64,000 nucleotides of DNA from Enterococcus_I eurekensis (GCF_042654605.1 NZ_JBHSGT010000017.1:1-64000); one strand, 5' to 3'; positions 7,612 through 16,617 are shown, counted from the stretch's first letter. Notes: a model not told the origin generated them from the sequence alone. Program-made: numbers and translations.

Positions 7612-8583
7612 ATGATGAATTTTGGAAAGATTACAGCAACTGCTCGATACGTACCTGAACAAATCGTTACGAATGATCAACTAGCTGAAGTAATGGATAC
7701 GAGTGATGAATGGATTTATTCTCGGACCGGTATAAAGGCCCGACACATTGCAACGACTGAAAATACTTCTGATTTATGTATTAAAGTTGCTCAGCAATTG
7801 TTGGCAGAGAGTCAAATTGATGTTGAGTCAATTGATTTTGTGATTGTCGCTACGATGTCACCGGATTATAATTCACCTTCTGTTGCTTGTTTAGTACAAG
7901 GTGCGATTGGGGCAATCAATGCTTTTGCTTTTGATATTAGTGCAGCTTGTGCCGGATTTGTTTATGCCTTGTCAATGGGTGAAAAACTCATTCGCACTGG
8001 ATCTAAAAATGGTTTGGTAATTGGCGGTGAAGTTATGTCCAAAGTACTCGATTGGGAAGATCGTTCCACGGCCGTACTGTTTGGCGATGGTGCTGGTGGG
8101 GTTTTGCTAGAAGCTTCTGAACAGCGTCACCTATTAAAAGAAAGTCTACATGCCGATGGGACGCGAGGGCAGGCGTTGACATCGGGTTTTGCCAATAGTC
8201 AAAATAATCCATTCACCAAATTATTACCAAAGCAAACCGCTTGCCTTCAGATGAATGGTCGCGAGATTTTCGACTTTGCAACACGTGACGTTGCTAAAAG
8301 TTTAGCAACGTTAATTGGAGACGAGGATGCGAGTATTGATTATTATTTACTCCATCAAGCAAATTCACGTATTTTAGATAAAATGGCGCGCAAACTAAAG
8401 GTTGAACGACATAAATTTCTACAAAACATGGATAAATATGGCAATACTTCTTCAGCAACCATACCAATTTTATTGCACGAAGCTGTTGAAGCAGAAACAA
8501 TTGTTTTAGGTAACAACCAAAAAGTGGTTCTTTCAGGTTTTGGTGGTGGATTAACATGGGCTTCTGTGTTAATGATCCTTTAA
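7612..8583 (+). CDS. fabH: Beta-ketoacyl-ACP synthase III
   Basis: Condenses acetyl-CoA (or a short primer) with malonyl-ACP to start type II fatty acid synthesis. The 323-aa protein has the full catalytic triad: Cys113 in ISAACAGF, His248 in LLHQANSRI and Asn278 in GNTSSAT. Tandem ATGs at 7612 and 7615 follow fabT by 10 nt, and the ribosome binding site is weak (AAGTGAGTG), which suggests coupling to fabT translation. The C-terminal FGGGLTWAS is typical. Confidence 0.96.
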   Translation: MMNFGKITATARYVPEQIVTNDQLAEVMDTSDEWIYSRTGIKARHIATTENTSDLCIKVAQQLLAESQIDVESIDFVIVATMSPDYNSPSVACLVQGAIGAINAFAFDISAACAGFVYALSMGEKLIRTGSKNGLVIGGEVMSKVLDWEDRSTAVLFGDGAGGVLLEASEQRHLLKESLHADGTRGQALTSGFANSQNNPFTKLLPKQTACLQMNGREIFDFATRDVAKSLATLIGDEDASIDYYLLHQANSRILDKMARKLKVERHKFLQNMDKYGNTSSATIPILLHEAVEAETIVLGNNQKVVLSGFGGGLTWASVLMIL

Positions 8584-8642
8584 AACTTGTGAACATAAAT
8601 AAAAAAATAAAATGAAGATAACTATATTGGAGGAATTTTAAA

Positions 8643-8864
8643 ATGTCATTTGAAAAAATTCAAGAAATTATTGCAGAAGAATTAGGTAAAGATGTAGAAG
8701 AAATTAAATTAACAACAAATATCCAAGAGGATTTAGAAGCAGATAGCTTAGATTTATTCCAAATCATCAATGAAATTGAAGATGAATTTGATGTGAAAAT
8801 CGAAACAGAAGATGGTATTAAGACAGTTGAAGATTTAGTTAAATACGTAGAAAAACAAGCATAA
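8643..8864 (+). CDS. acpP: Acyl carrier protein
   Basis: Carries growing acyl chains on a 4'-phosphopantetheine arm. The 73-aa acidic protein has the attachment motif EADSLDLFQ with Ser35. A strong GGAGG lies upstream, and a GC-rich hairpin directly downstream suggests that part of the transcripts end here. In many relatives fabK lies between acpP and fabD; here there are only 114 nt and no gene. Confidence 0.96.
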   Translation: MSFEKIQEIIAEELGKDVEEIKLTTNIQEDLEADSLDLFQIINEIEDEFDVKIETEDGIKTVEDLVKYVEKQA

Positions 8865-8868
8865 TTCA

Positions 8869-8907
8869 AAAGGCTAGGCTAAAAGCCTAGCCTTTGCTGT
8901 TTTAATT
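8869..8907 (+). terminator. Partial terminator or processing hairpin after acpP
   Basis: AAAGGCTAGGCT (8869-8880) and AGCCTAGCCTTT (8884-8895) form a perfect 12-bp stem with an AAA loop. The tail TGCTGTTTTAATT is an imperfect T-tract, so read-through into fabD is expected. Confidence 0.65.
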
Positions 8908-8978
8908 AAGCGCGAGACGCTGAGATGATTTTTCAATTCCTCAAGAGATGAAAATTGTGAAGTATTAAGGAGATTGAC

Positions 8979-9902
8979 ATGAAAAAAGCTTTTTTATTTA
9001 GTGGACAAGGTGCACAGTATGTAGGCATGGGACAAGAGTTATATGAACGAGAACCGATTGTCAAGGCAACTTTTGATGAAGCTAGTCGAGTACTAGGCTA
9101 TGATGTGGCTCAACAATGCTTTACTGAAAACGAGCAATTAAATCAAACAGAATATACCCAGCCGGCAATTCTAACGGTAAGCATTGCTTTTTGGCGTTTG
9201 TTACAAGAAAAAGGTCAATCATGTGATTATGTTGCAGGGCTTAGCCTAGGTGAATACTCAGCACTCGTTGCTAGTGGAGTATTTGATTTTGAAACAGCTC
9301 TAAAACTTGTGGCGAAACGAGGTTCACTTATGGCGAACGCCGCTCCACAAGGCACTGGTAAAATGGTGGCTGTGATGAATACTCCAATTGAAATGATTGA
9401 AGAAGCTTGTCAAAAGGCGAGTTCTGTTGGAATTGTTTCTCCCGCAAATTATAATACACCACAACAAATTGTCATTGGCGGTGAAGTGACTGCAGTTGAT
9501 CAAGCTGTTGCTTACTTGACGGAATTAGGGGCCAAACGCATGATTCCCTTAAATGTCAGTGGTCCTTTTCATACAGCATTGCTAAAGCCAGCTGCTGAAA
9601 AGTTAAAAGTTGTCTTAACAGAAATTGAAATAGATGAAATGAAGATTCCGGTTATTAGTAATACAACCGCTCAAGTGATGGAACAAGCAGAAATTAAGGA
9701 TTTACTAGAAAGACAGGTCATGTCGCCAGTTCGCTTTTACGAAAGTATCGAAACGTTGAAAAATTTAGGTGTTGAGCAAATTGTTGAGATTGGACCTGGA
9801 AAAGTTTTGACCGGTTTTGTAAAGAAAATTGATAAATCAATTAAAGTGACTCGTGTCGAAGATGTGAAGACATTTGAAGAGACGTTGGAGGCTTTAGCTT
9901 AG
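8979..9902 (+). CDS. fabD: Malonyl-CoA:ACP transacylase
   Basis: Transfers malonyl groups from CoA to ACP. The 307-aa protein has the N-terminal FSGQGAQYVGMG, the nucleophile elbow GLSLGEYSALV with Ser89, and SGPFHTALL with the partner His198. AAGGAG lies before ATG 8979. The stop is 9 nt before fabG, within one polycistronic unit. Confidence 0.96.
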   Translation: MKKAFLFSGQGAQYVGMGQELYEREPIVKATFDEASRVLGYDVAQQCFTENEQLNQTEYTQPAILTVSIAFWRLLQEKGQSCDYVAGLSLGEYSALVASGVFDFETALKLVAKRGSLMANAAPQGTGKMVAVMNTPIEMIEEACQKASSVGIVSPANYNTPQQIVIGGEVTAVDQAVAYLTELGAKRMIPLNVSGPFHTALLKPAAEKLKVVLTEIEIDEMKIPVISNTTAQVMEQAEIKDLLERQVMSPVRFYESIETLKNLGVEQIVEIGPGKVLTGFVKKIDKSIKVTRVEDVKTFEETLEALA

Positions 9903-9911
9903 GAGGCTAGT

Positions 9912-10649
9912 ATGGATTTAAAAGATAAAGTTGCTTTTATTACAGGTAGTACACGTGGAATTGGCCTAGAAATTGCTAAAGCCTTTGCCAAAGAAGGCAG
10001 TAACATTGTCTTAAATGGACGTAGTGCAATTTCTGACGCGTTGATTGCAGAAATTACGGACTTAGGTGTGAAATGCATCGCCGTATCAGGGGACATTTCA
10101 GATTTTGAGCAAGCTAGTCGCATGATTAAAGAAACCGAAGATCAACTGGGTCCGGTGACGATTTTAGTTAATAATGCCGGAATTACGAACGACAAATTAA
10201 TGTTGCGTATGAAACCCGATGAATTTGACCAAGTCTTAAAAATCAATTTAACTGGTACATTTAATATGACCCAGCAAGTTTTAAAGAAAATGTTAAAACA
10301 ACGTGAAGGAGCGATTGTTAACCTTTCGAGCGTTTCAGGTTTAATGGGGAATGTTGGCCAAGCGAACTATGCTGCTAGTAAAGCGGGAGTTGTTGGTTTT
10401 ACCAAATCAGTCGCTCGTGAAGTCGCACCACGTGGCATTACATGTAACGCCATTGCTCCTGGTTTTATTAAAACTGATATGACAGAAGTTTTAGGTGAAA
10501 AAGTCATTGAAGAAGTCAAAAAAAATATCCCAATGCAACGTTTTGGGTCAGTAGAAGATGTGGCACAAACAGCAATTTTCTTAGCAAAAAGTTCTTACAT
10601 CACGGGTCAAGTTGTCAATGTTGATGGTGGACTGGTAATGCACGGATAA
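9912..10649 (+). CDS. fabG: 3-oxoacyl-ACP reductase
   Basis: NADPH-dependent reduction of 3-ketoacyl-ACP. The 245-aa short-chain dehydrogenase has the cofactor motif TGSTRGIGLEIA, NNAG, and the catalytic Ser140, Tyr153 and Lys157 (in ANYAASKAG). The C-terminus ITGQVVNVDGGLVMHG is typical of FabG. AGGAGG overlaps the end of fabD, so the two are coupled. Confidence 0.97.
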   Translation: MDLKDKVAFITGSTRGIGLEIAKAFAKEGSNIVLNGRSAISDALIAEITDLGVKCIAVSGDISDFEQASRMIKETEDQLGPVTILVNNAGITNDKLMLRMKPDEFDQVLKINLTGTFNMTQQVLKKMLKQREGAIVNLSSVSGLMGNVGQANYAASKAGVVGFTKSVAREVAPRGITCNAIAPGFIKTDMTEVLGEKVIEEVKKNIPMQRFGSVEDVAQTAIFLAKSSYITGQVVNVDGGLVMHG

Positions 10650-10663
10650 GATAGGAGAGTATA

Positions 10664-11902
10664 ATGATGAATCGAGTAGTAATTACAGGTTATGGTGTCG
10701 CTTCTCCAATCGGAAACACACCGGAAGATTTTTTAGCAAGCTTAAAAAATGGAACGAATGGGATTGGTCCCATTACAAAATTTGACGCAGAAGCAACAGG
10801 TATTTCTGTTGCCGGTGAAGTCAAAGAATTCCCATTAGAAAAATATTTCAAGAAAAAAGATACAAAACGGATGGATATGTTTTCTATTTATGGTATCTAT
10901 GCTGCTCTAGAGGCACTTGAAATGGCTGATTTAACAAGTGAAAAAGTTGATGAAGACCGTTTTGGCGTAATCGTAGGTTCTGGAATTGGTGGCTTGCCAA
11001 CAATCCAAGACCAAGTGACGCGCATGAATGAAAAAGGTCCTAATCGAGTTTCGCCAATGTTTGTACCGATGTCGATTGTTAATATGGTTGCAGGAAATAT
11101 CGCTTTACGCGTCGGCGCGAAAGGGATTTGTACAACAATTGTGACAGCTTGTGCTTCAGGTACCCATTCAATTGGCGAAGCCTTCCGCAGTATTAAACAT
11201 GGCTATTCAGATGTCATTTTAGCTGGAGGTTCAGAAGCGACGATCTGTGAAATCGGAATTGCTGGTTTTGCTGCATTGACAGCTTTAACAACAGAAACCG
11301 ATCCAAACAAAGCATCAACACCGTTTGATAAAAATCGTAGTGGTTTCGTAATGGGAGAAGGTGCCGGTGTTTTAGTGATGGAATCATTAGATCATGCGCT
11401 TGCTCGTGGAGCGAATATTCTAGGTGAGGTTGTTGGTTACGGTGCAAACTGTGATGCTTATCATATGACTGCGCCAAATCCAGATGGATCAGGTGCTGGA
11501 AAAGCAATGAAACTCGCAATGAATGAAGCTGGCGTTCAACCATCAGAAATTAGTTATATTAATGCCCATGGTACAAGTACACCGGCTAATGATAGTGCGG
11601 AAGCAACTTCCATTCAATATGGATTAGGCGACGATTACCGTCAAGCATACGTAAGTAGTACCAAATCGATGACGGGTCATTTATTAGGCGCTGCAGGTGG
11701 AATTGAAGCGATTGCCTCGCTTCTAGCGTTGCAACATCAATTTATCCCACCAACCATCAATGTGACAGAACAAGATGAAACAATTGATTTAAACGTTGTG
11801 ATCAATGAAAGTGTGGAAGCTGATCTAACGTACGCAATGAGTAATTCATTAGGTTTCGGTGGTCATAATGCCGTTCTTTTAATGAAGCGTTGGGAGGCGT
11901 AA
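10664..11902 (+). CDS. fabF: Beta-ketoacyl-ACP synthase II
   Basis: Elongating condensing enzyme. The 412-aa thiolase-fold protein has the active Cys163 in VTACASGTHSIGEA and the two histidines in INAHGTSTPANDSAE and KSMTGHLLGAAGG. Tandem ATGs at 10664 and 10667 both follow AGGAGAG at usable distance, so the first residue is uncertain by one. Family length is normal. Confidence 0.97.
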   Translation: MMNRVVITGYGVASPIGNTPEDFLASLKNGTNGIGPITKFDAEATGISVAGEVKEFPLEKYFKKKDTKRMDMFSIYGIYAALEALEMADLTSEKVDEDRFGVIVGSGIGGLPTIQDQVTRMNEKGPNRVSPMFVPMSIVNMVAGNIALRVGAKGICTTIVTACASGTHSIGEAFRSIKHGYSDVILAGGSEATICEIGIAGFAALTALTTETDPNKASTPFDKNRSGFVMGEGAGVLVMESLDHALARGANILGEVVGYGANCDAYHMTAPNPDGSGAGKAMKLAMNEAGVQPSEISYINAHGTSTPANDSAEATSIQYGLGDDYRQAYVSSTKSMTGHLLGAAGGIEAIASLLALQHQFIPPTINVTEQDETIDLNVVINESVEADLTYAMSNSLGFGGHNAVLLMKRWEA

Positions 11903-11909
11903 GCACGAA

Positions 11910-12401
11910 ATGGAACAACAAGAATTAAAAGACTTATTAACGCTATTTAGCGAATCGAATTTAACTGAATTCAATTTAAAAGAAGGTTCGTTTGAACTAT
12001 ATTTAAATAAAAATAATGTTTCAAGAGGACAAGCAGTATCAGTCGTACCACAACCAACGATTGAAGCTTCTACACCAAGTGTGATTGAAGCGCCAAAAGC
12101 TTCTTTGCCAGTTGCTCAAGAGAAAGCATCTGAAGTCGTACCAGCAGCTAGTGTCGTAGCAGGGACTGAAATTGTCTCGCCATTGGTTGGTGTTGTCTAT
12201 TTAAAACCAGCACCCGATCAACCGAATTTCAAATCGGTTGGTGACCGTGTAACGAAGGGCGAAGTTGTTTGTATCGTCGAAGCGATGAAAGTGATGAATG
12301 AGATTACAAGTGATGTAACGGGTGAAATTGTTGCCGTTGTTGTTGAAAATGAGGATGTGGTTGAATACAATCAGCCTTTATTCCGTGTGAAAGAAGGATA
12401 A
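11910..12401 (+). CDS. accB: Biotin carboxyl carrier protein of acetyl-CoA carboxylase
   Basis: Carries the carboxybiotin between AccC and AccA/AccD. The 163-aa protein has an N-terminal helix, an alanine/proline-rich linker (about 45-85) and a C-terminal biotinyl domain with VEAMKVMNEI, where Lys127 is biotinylated. GGGAGG at the end of fabF serves as its ribosome binding site, 7 nt after the fabF stop. Confidence 0.96.
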   Translation: MEQQELKDLLTLFSESNLTEFNLKEGSFELYLNKNNVSRGQAVSVVPQPTIEASTPSVIEAPKASLPVAQEKASEVVPAASVVAGTEIVSPLVGVVYLKPAPDQPNFKSVGDRVTKGEVVCIVEAMKVMNEITSDVTGEIVAVVVENEDVVEYNQPLFRVKEG

Positions 12402-12404
12402 AAA

Positions 12405-12833
12405 ATGACACAATTAAATATTCAGCAAATTAAAGAGATTATTCCACATCGTTACCCGATGCTATTAATCGATCGTGTAGAAGAGTTGGTTGATGGCGAA
12501 AAAGTTATCGCTAAGAAAAATGTAACGATTAACGAGCCGTTTTTTCAAGGACATTTCCCACACGAACCTGTAATGCCGGGAGTTTTGATTGTTGAAGCAA
12601 TGGCTCAAGCGGGTGCGGTAGCCTTACTTTCTTTAGAACAATTCAAAGGAAAAACAGCTTATTTCGGTGGGATTGACAAAGCAAAATTCCGCCAAAAGGT
12701 TACACCAGGAGACACGTTGATTTTAGAAGTTGAAATCATTAAAGTAAAATCTTCAGCGGGAATCGGCAAAGGTGTCGCTCGAGTAGATGGCAAGAAAGTT
12801 GCCGAAGCAGAATTAACTTTCATGATTGGATAG
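12405..12833 (+). CDS. fabZ: 3-hydroxyacyl-ACP dehydratase
   Basis: Dehydrates 3-hydroxyacyl-ACP to trans-2-enoyl-ACP. The 142-aa hotdog protein has PHRYPMLLIDRV, the catalytic His50 in QGHFPHEPVMPG and Glu64 in IVEAMAQAG. Enterococci have a second paralogue, the dehydratase/isomerase FabN, usually paired with FabO elsewhere; position inside the acc/fab operon favours plain FabZ here, but sequence alone does not separate the two activities firmly. Confidence 0.92.
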   Translation: MTQLNIQQIKEIIPHRYPMLLIDRVEELVDGEKVIAKKNVTINEPFFQGHFPHEPVMPGVLIVEAMAQAGAVALLSLEQFKGKTAYFGGIDKAKFRQKVTPGDTLILEVEIIKVKSSAGIGKGVARVDGKKVAEAELTFMIG

Positions 12834-12840
12834 GTGACCT

Positions 12841-14205
12841 ATGTTTTCAAAAATTTTAATTGCAAACCGCGGTGAAATTGCGGTAAGAATTATTCGTGCT
12901 TGTCGCGAATTAGGAATTCAAACTGTAGCGGTTTATTCAGAAGCGGATAAAGAGGCGCTGCATGCGGAATTAGCCGATGAAGCAATTTGTATCGGACCAG
13001 CCAAAGCAGCCGAGTCTTATTTAAATGTCCAACAAATATTAAGTGCAGCAATTGTCACAAAAGCCGAGGCGATTCATCCAGGTTTTGGTTTTCTCTCTGA
13101 AAACAGTCAATTTGCTGCAATGTGTGAGGAAATCAATGTCACATTCATTGGTCCAAAAAGTGAAACCATTGATGCAATGGGAAATAAAATCAATGCTCGA
13201 CGTTTAATGATTGAAGCAGGTGTTCCAGTTATTCCAGGCAGTGATGGCGCCATTTCAACTGTAGATGAGGCGTTAACGATTGCTGAAGCGATTGGCTATC
13301 CTGTCATGTTAAAAGCAGCAGCGGGTGGCGGCGGTAAGGGGATTCGTAAAGTAACTTCTAAAGAAGCGCTTGCGCCGAACTTTACTTCAGCGCAACAAGA
13401 AGCTAAAGCTGCCTTTGGTAATGATGAAATGTACATTGAAAAAATTATCTATCCAGCGCGTCATATTGAAATTCAGATTTTGGGCGATAATTACGGTCAT
13501 ATTATTCATTTAGGTGAGCGCGATTGTTCGTTGCAACGGAATAACCAAAAAGTCTTAGAAGAAGCCCCTTCTGTTGCGATTAGCACTGAGAAACGCCAAG
13601 CAATCGGTGCTGCAGCAATCAAAGCTGCTAAAGCCGTTTCTTATCGCAATGCCGGTACGATTGAATTTTTAATGGATCAATCGGGAGAATTTTATTTCAT
13701 GGAGATGAACACCCGCATTCAAGTGGAACATCCAATTACTGAGATGGTCACCGGAGTTGATTTAGTCAAAAAACAACTTGAGATTGCAAGTGGTGAAAAA
13801 CTAACTTTAGAGCAAACCGATATTGCAATTCGTGGGCATGCAATTGAATGTCGAATTAATGCTGAAAATTCGGCCTTTAACTTTGCTCCTTCACCTGGGA
13901 AAATCAAAAATCTATTGTTACCAGGTGGCGGTATGGGTTTGCGAGTTGACAGTGCGATGTATTCTGGTTATACGATTCCACCATACTACGATTCAATGAT
14001 TGCTAAAGTGATTGTTCATGGCGAAACACGCTTGGAAGCCTTGATGAAAATGCAACGGGCATTAAGTGAGTTTGTGACAGAAGGCATCACGACGAATGTT
14101 GAGTTCCAAATGGACTTAATTAGTCATCCAAACGTGGTCGCTGGGGATTACACCACAGCCTTTTTACAAGAAGAATTTTTACCAGAATGGACACCTGAAA
14201 ACTAA
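12841..14205 (+). CDS. accC: Biotin carboxylase subunit of acetyl-CoA carboxylase
   Basis: ATP-dependent carboxylation of the biotin on AccB. The 454-aa ATP-grasp protein has the N-terminal KILIANRGEIAVRIIRAC, the glycine-rich loop AAAGGGGKGIRKV, and the metal and biotin region MEMNTRIQVEHPITEMVTG. It closely resembles the N-terminal third of the pyruvate carboxylase at 20482, a paralogue. Spacing to fabZ is 7 nt. Confidence 0.97.
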   Translation: MFSKILIANRGEIAVRIIRACRELGIQTVAVYSEADKEALHAELADEAICIGPAKAAESYLNVQQILSAAIVTKAEAIHPGFGFLSENSQFAAMCEEINVTFIGPKSETIDAMGNKINARRLMIEAGVPVIPGSDGAISTVDEALTIAEAIGYPVMLKAAAGGGGKGIRKVTSKEALAPNFTSAQQEAKAAFGNDEMYIEKIIYPARHIEIQILGDNYGHIIHLGERDCSLQRNNQKVLEEAPSVAISTEKRQAIGAAAIKAAKAVSYRNAGTIEFLMDQSGEFYFMEMNTRIQVEHPITEMVTGVDLVKKQLEIASGEKLTLEQTDIAIRGHAIECRINAENSAFNFAPSPGKIKNLLLPGGGMGLRVDSAMYSGYTIPPYYDSMIAKVIVHGETRLEALMKMQRALSEFVTEGITTNVEFQMDLISHPNVVAGDYTTAFLQEEFLPEWTPEN

Positions 14206-14219
14206 GAGGAGGTCTTTAG

Positions 14220-15092
14220 ATGGCTTTGTTTAGAAAGAAAAAAAACTATATTCCGATTCGACCGGCTCATAAAAACTTGCCGTCAGAAGGCCCACAAGTT
14301 CCAGATGATATGTGGGCAAAATGCCCAAGTTGTAAACATATTTTATATCGTAAAGATATGGGTGATGAAAAAGTTTGTCCTAATTGTGGCTATAACTTTC
14401 GGATTACCGCATGGGAAAGACTGAAGTTAACAGTTGATGAGAAGAGCTTTGATGAATGGGATATGAGGCTTGTAACCAAAGATCCGTTAAATTTCCCGGG
14501 TTATTTAGATAAACTAGAAAAAGCAAAAGCCGCAACAAAATTAGATGAGGCCGTTTTAACTGGCGAAGCAATGATTCATGGCGAAAAAATTGCCTTAGCA
14601 ATTATGGATTCTCATTTTATTATGGGAAGTATGGGGACGATTGTCGGCGAAAAAATTACTCGATTGTTCGAACGAGCGATTGAAAAAAAATTGCCAGTTG
14701 TTATCTTTACCGCGTCAGGTGGTGCACGGATGCAAGAAGGAATTTTATCTTTAATGCAAATGGCTAAAATTTCAGCGGCGGTCAAACGTCATAGTAATGC
14801 TGGCTTATTTTATTTAACGATTTTAACCGATCCGACCACAGGTGGTGTCACTGCTAGTTTTGCAATGGAAGGCGATATTATTTTAGCAGAACCACAAGCG
14901 CTAATTGGTTTTGCCGGTCGTCGAGTTATTGAACAAACAATTCGCCAAGAGTTACCAGAAGACTTTCAAAAAGCTGAATTCCTACTTGAACATGGCTTTG
15001 TTGATCAAATTGTTCCAAGAATGGAATTGCGTCAACGGATTTTTGAATTGGTGCAAATGCATACAGCGAAAGGATGGGTAGATTATGAGTAG
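14220..15092 (+). CDS. accD: Acetyl-CoA carboxylase carboxyltransferase subunit beta
   Basis: With AccA it transfers the carboxyl group to acetyl-CoA, giving malonyl-CoA. The 290-aa protein has the N-terminal four-cysteine zinc ribbon (CPSC and CPNC, about residues 39-61) and the crotonase-type carboxyltransferase core with TASGGARMQEG and DPTTGGVTASFAM. GAGGAGG lies upstream. Its end overlaps the start of accA by 8 nt. Confidence 0.97.
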   Translation: MALFRKKKNYIPIRPAHKNLPSEGPQVPDDMWAKCPSCKHILYRKDMGDEKVCPNCGYNFRITAWERLKLTVDEKSFDEWDMRLVTKDPLNFPGYLDKLEKAKAATKLDEAVLTGEAMIHGEKIALAIMDSHFIMGSMGTIVGEKITRLFERAIEKKLPVVIFTASGGARMQEGILSLMQMAKISAAVKRHSNAGLFYLTILTDPTTGGVTASFAMEGDIILAEPQALIGFAGRRVIEQTIRQELPEDFQKAEFLLEHGFVDQIVPRMELRQRIFELVQMHTAKGWVDYE

Positions 15093-15870
15093 AAGTGCAC
15101 ATGAAATTGTTCAACTTGCTCGCTCAAAAGATCGCTTGACTGCACTTGATTATTTTGAAGGGATTTTTGATAACTTTCAAGAGTTTCACGGAGATCGTTT
15201 TTATGCAGATGATGAAGCGGTTGTTGGTGGCGTAGCTTTGCTTGATGGCAAACCCGTAACGGTTATCGGCATTCAAAAAGGCCGTAATTTACCGGAAAAT
15301 TTGCGTCGTAATTTTGGTGCTCCTCATCCAGAAGGCTATCGTAAAGCTTTGCGTTTGATGAAGCAGGCGGAGAAGTTTAAGCGTCCTGTTATTACTTTTA
15401 TTAATACGGCGGGGGCCTTTTGTGGTATTGGAGCAGAAGAACGTGGCGAAGGGGAAGCAATCGCCCAAAGCTTGTTTGAAATGTCTGATTTGAGCGTACC
15501 GATTATTTCGATCATTATTGGAGAAGGTGGTAGTGGTGGTGCGTTAGCTTTAGCACTAGGAGATGAAGTTTGGATGCTAGAGCATTCAATTTATGCCATT
15601 TTATCACCAGAAGGCTTTGCTTCTATTTTATGGAAAGATGGCAGTCGTGCCAATGAAGCGGCAGGCTTAATGAAAATTACGGCTCGTGAATTAAAAGAGT
15701 TAGAAGTTGTCGATCGGGTGATTTTAGAAACATTCCGAGGCGAAACGTTATCGCAAGAAGCGGTTATTAGACGTTTACAAAGTGATTTGATTTTCAAACT
15801 AAAGGAACTATCAGCAATAGAAATACCAACCCTTTTAGAGGCAAGGTATCAACGCTTTAGAAAATATTAA
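15085..15870 (+). CDS. accA: Acetyl-CoA carboxylase carboxyltransferase subunit alpha
   Basis: Partner of AccD in the carboxyltransferase tetramer. The 261-aa protein has EFHGDRFYADDEAVVGG, GRNLPENLRRNFGAPHPEGY and the oxyanion-hole region IIGEGGSGGALAL. Start ATG 15085 lies inside the accD end with AAAGGATGGG upstream, so the two subunits are translationally coupled. It is the last gene of the fab operon; a terminator follows. Confidence 0.96.
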   Translation: MSRSAHEIVQLARSKDRLTALDYFEGIFDNFQEFHGDRFYADDEAVVGGVALLDGKPVTVIGIQKGRNLPENLRRNFGAPHPEGYRKALRLMKQAEKFKRPVITFINTAGAFCGIGAEERGEGEAIAQSLFEMSDLSVPIISIIIGEGGSGGALALALGDEVWMLEHSIYAILSPEGFASILWKDGSRANEAAGLMKITARELKELEVVDRVILETFRGETLSQEAVIRRLQSDLIFKLKELSAIEIPTLLEARYQRFRKY

Positions 15871-15871
15871 C

Positions 15872-15926
15872 TGCAAAGGACGTGGGTGTTGGAATCAAGC
15901 ACATCCAGTGTTCCTTTGCTTTTTTC
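15872..15926 (+). terminator. Terminator of the fab/acc operon
   Basis: GCAAAGGA (15873-15880) pairs with TCCTTTGC (15912-15919), followed by six T. Its T-tract ends directly at the -35 of the next gene. Confidence 0.85.
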
Positions 15927-15955
15927 TCGACAAAAAAGGGATTGTTCTGTATACT
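15927..15955 (+). promoter_or_regulatory. Promoter of the thioesterase gene
   Basis: TCGACA (15927-15932), a 17-nt spacer and TATACT (15950-15955). Confidence 0.6.
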
Positions 15956-15984
15956 ACAATAGTTTGAGAAGTGGAGGAGTAATA

Positions 15985-16509
15985 ATGCAAGAAATCAAAA
16001 CTTGTCGGGAATCAAAAGTCGTTCAAACGCATCGAATTTTGCCGTTTGACTTAAATCCCTTTGGGTTTTTATATGGTGGTCGATTAATGACTTATGTTGA
16101 CAACGCAGCATCAATTTCTGTTAGTCGCCATTGTCGCCGAGGGGCAGTGACCGCATCGCTTGATCAATTCAATTTTTTGAAACCGTTACATTCGAATCAC
16201 TCGGTTTGTGTGGAGACCTTTATTTCAGGGGTCAATCGAAAATCAATGGAAGTTTTTGTTAAAGTAATTGGGGAAGATTTAGTAACTGGGGATCGTTATT
16301 TAGCCGCAACTAGTTTCATGACGTTTGTCGCAGTCCCGTCATATATGAATGAAGAAGCAGACTTTGTCTTACCGCAAGTCAAACCTGAGACTAAGGAAGA
16401 AAAACTTGTCTGTTCCGGTTATGAAGAACGCCGTAAGCACCGTTTAAAAGAACGAGAAACGTACAAATCGTTTTCAAAAGAGCTATCACTCGACCTTCCT
16501 TGGACATAA
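15985..16509 (+). CDS. Hotdog-fold acyl-CoA thioesterase (YciA/BACH family)
   Basis: Predicted to hydrolyse acyl-CoA thioesters in the cytoplasm. The 174-aa protein has the family pattern NPFGFLYGGRLMTYVDNAAS, then SRHCRRGAVTASLDQFNFLKPL. The in-frame extension upstream to 15886 is rejected because it covers the promoter and terminator; ATG 15985 has GGAGGAG 8 nt upstream. Sitting next to the fatty acid operon but with its own promoter, it may adjust acyl pools, which is an inference. Confidence 0.85.
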   Translation: MQEIKTCRESKVVQTHRILPFDLNPFGFLYGGRLMTYVDNAASISVSRHCRRGAVTASLDQFNFLKPLHSNHSVCVETFISGVNRKSMEVFVKVIGEDLVTGDRYLAATSFMTFVAVPSYMNEEADFVLPQVKPETKEEKLVCSGYEERRKHRLKERETYKSFSKELSLDLPWT

Positions 16510-16532
16510 ATTTAAAAAAATATAGCAAATTG

Positions 16533-16563
16533 AAAACTTTTCACTATATTTCAGAAAGTTTTT
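16533..16563 (+). terminator. Weak AT-rich terminator after the thioesterase gene
   Basis: AAAACTTT (16533-16540) and AAAGTTTT (16556-16563) form an 8-bp stem running into a T-tract. The stem is AT-rich, so efficiency is doubtful. Confidence 0.4.
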
Positions 16564-16564
16564 T

Positions 16565-16573
16565 TGTTATAAT
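16565..16573 (+). promoter_or_regulatory. Extended -10 promoter of typA
   Basis: TGT followed by the consensus TATAAT (16568-16573), 45 nt before the TTG start. Confidence 0.7.
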
Positions 16574-16617
16574 TGCTTGTCGAATGGAAAGCCAAAAGAA
16601 AAAAGGAGCAAAATAAA

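Noticed and set aside
15886..15984. Extended N-terminus of the thioesterase
   Set aside because: The extension overlaps the fab terminator and the gene's own promoter; family similarity begins at 15985.
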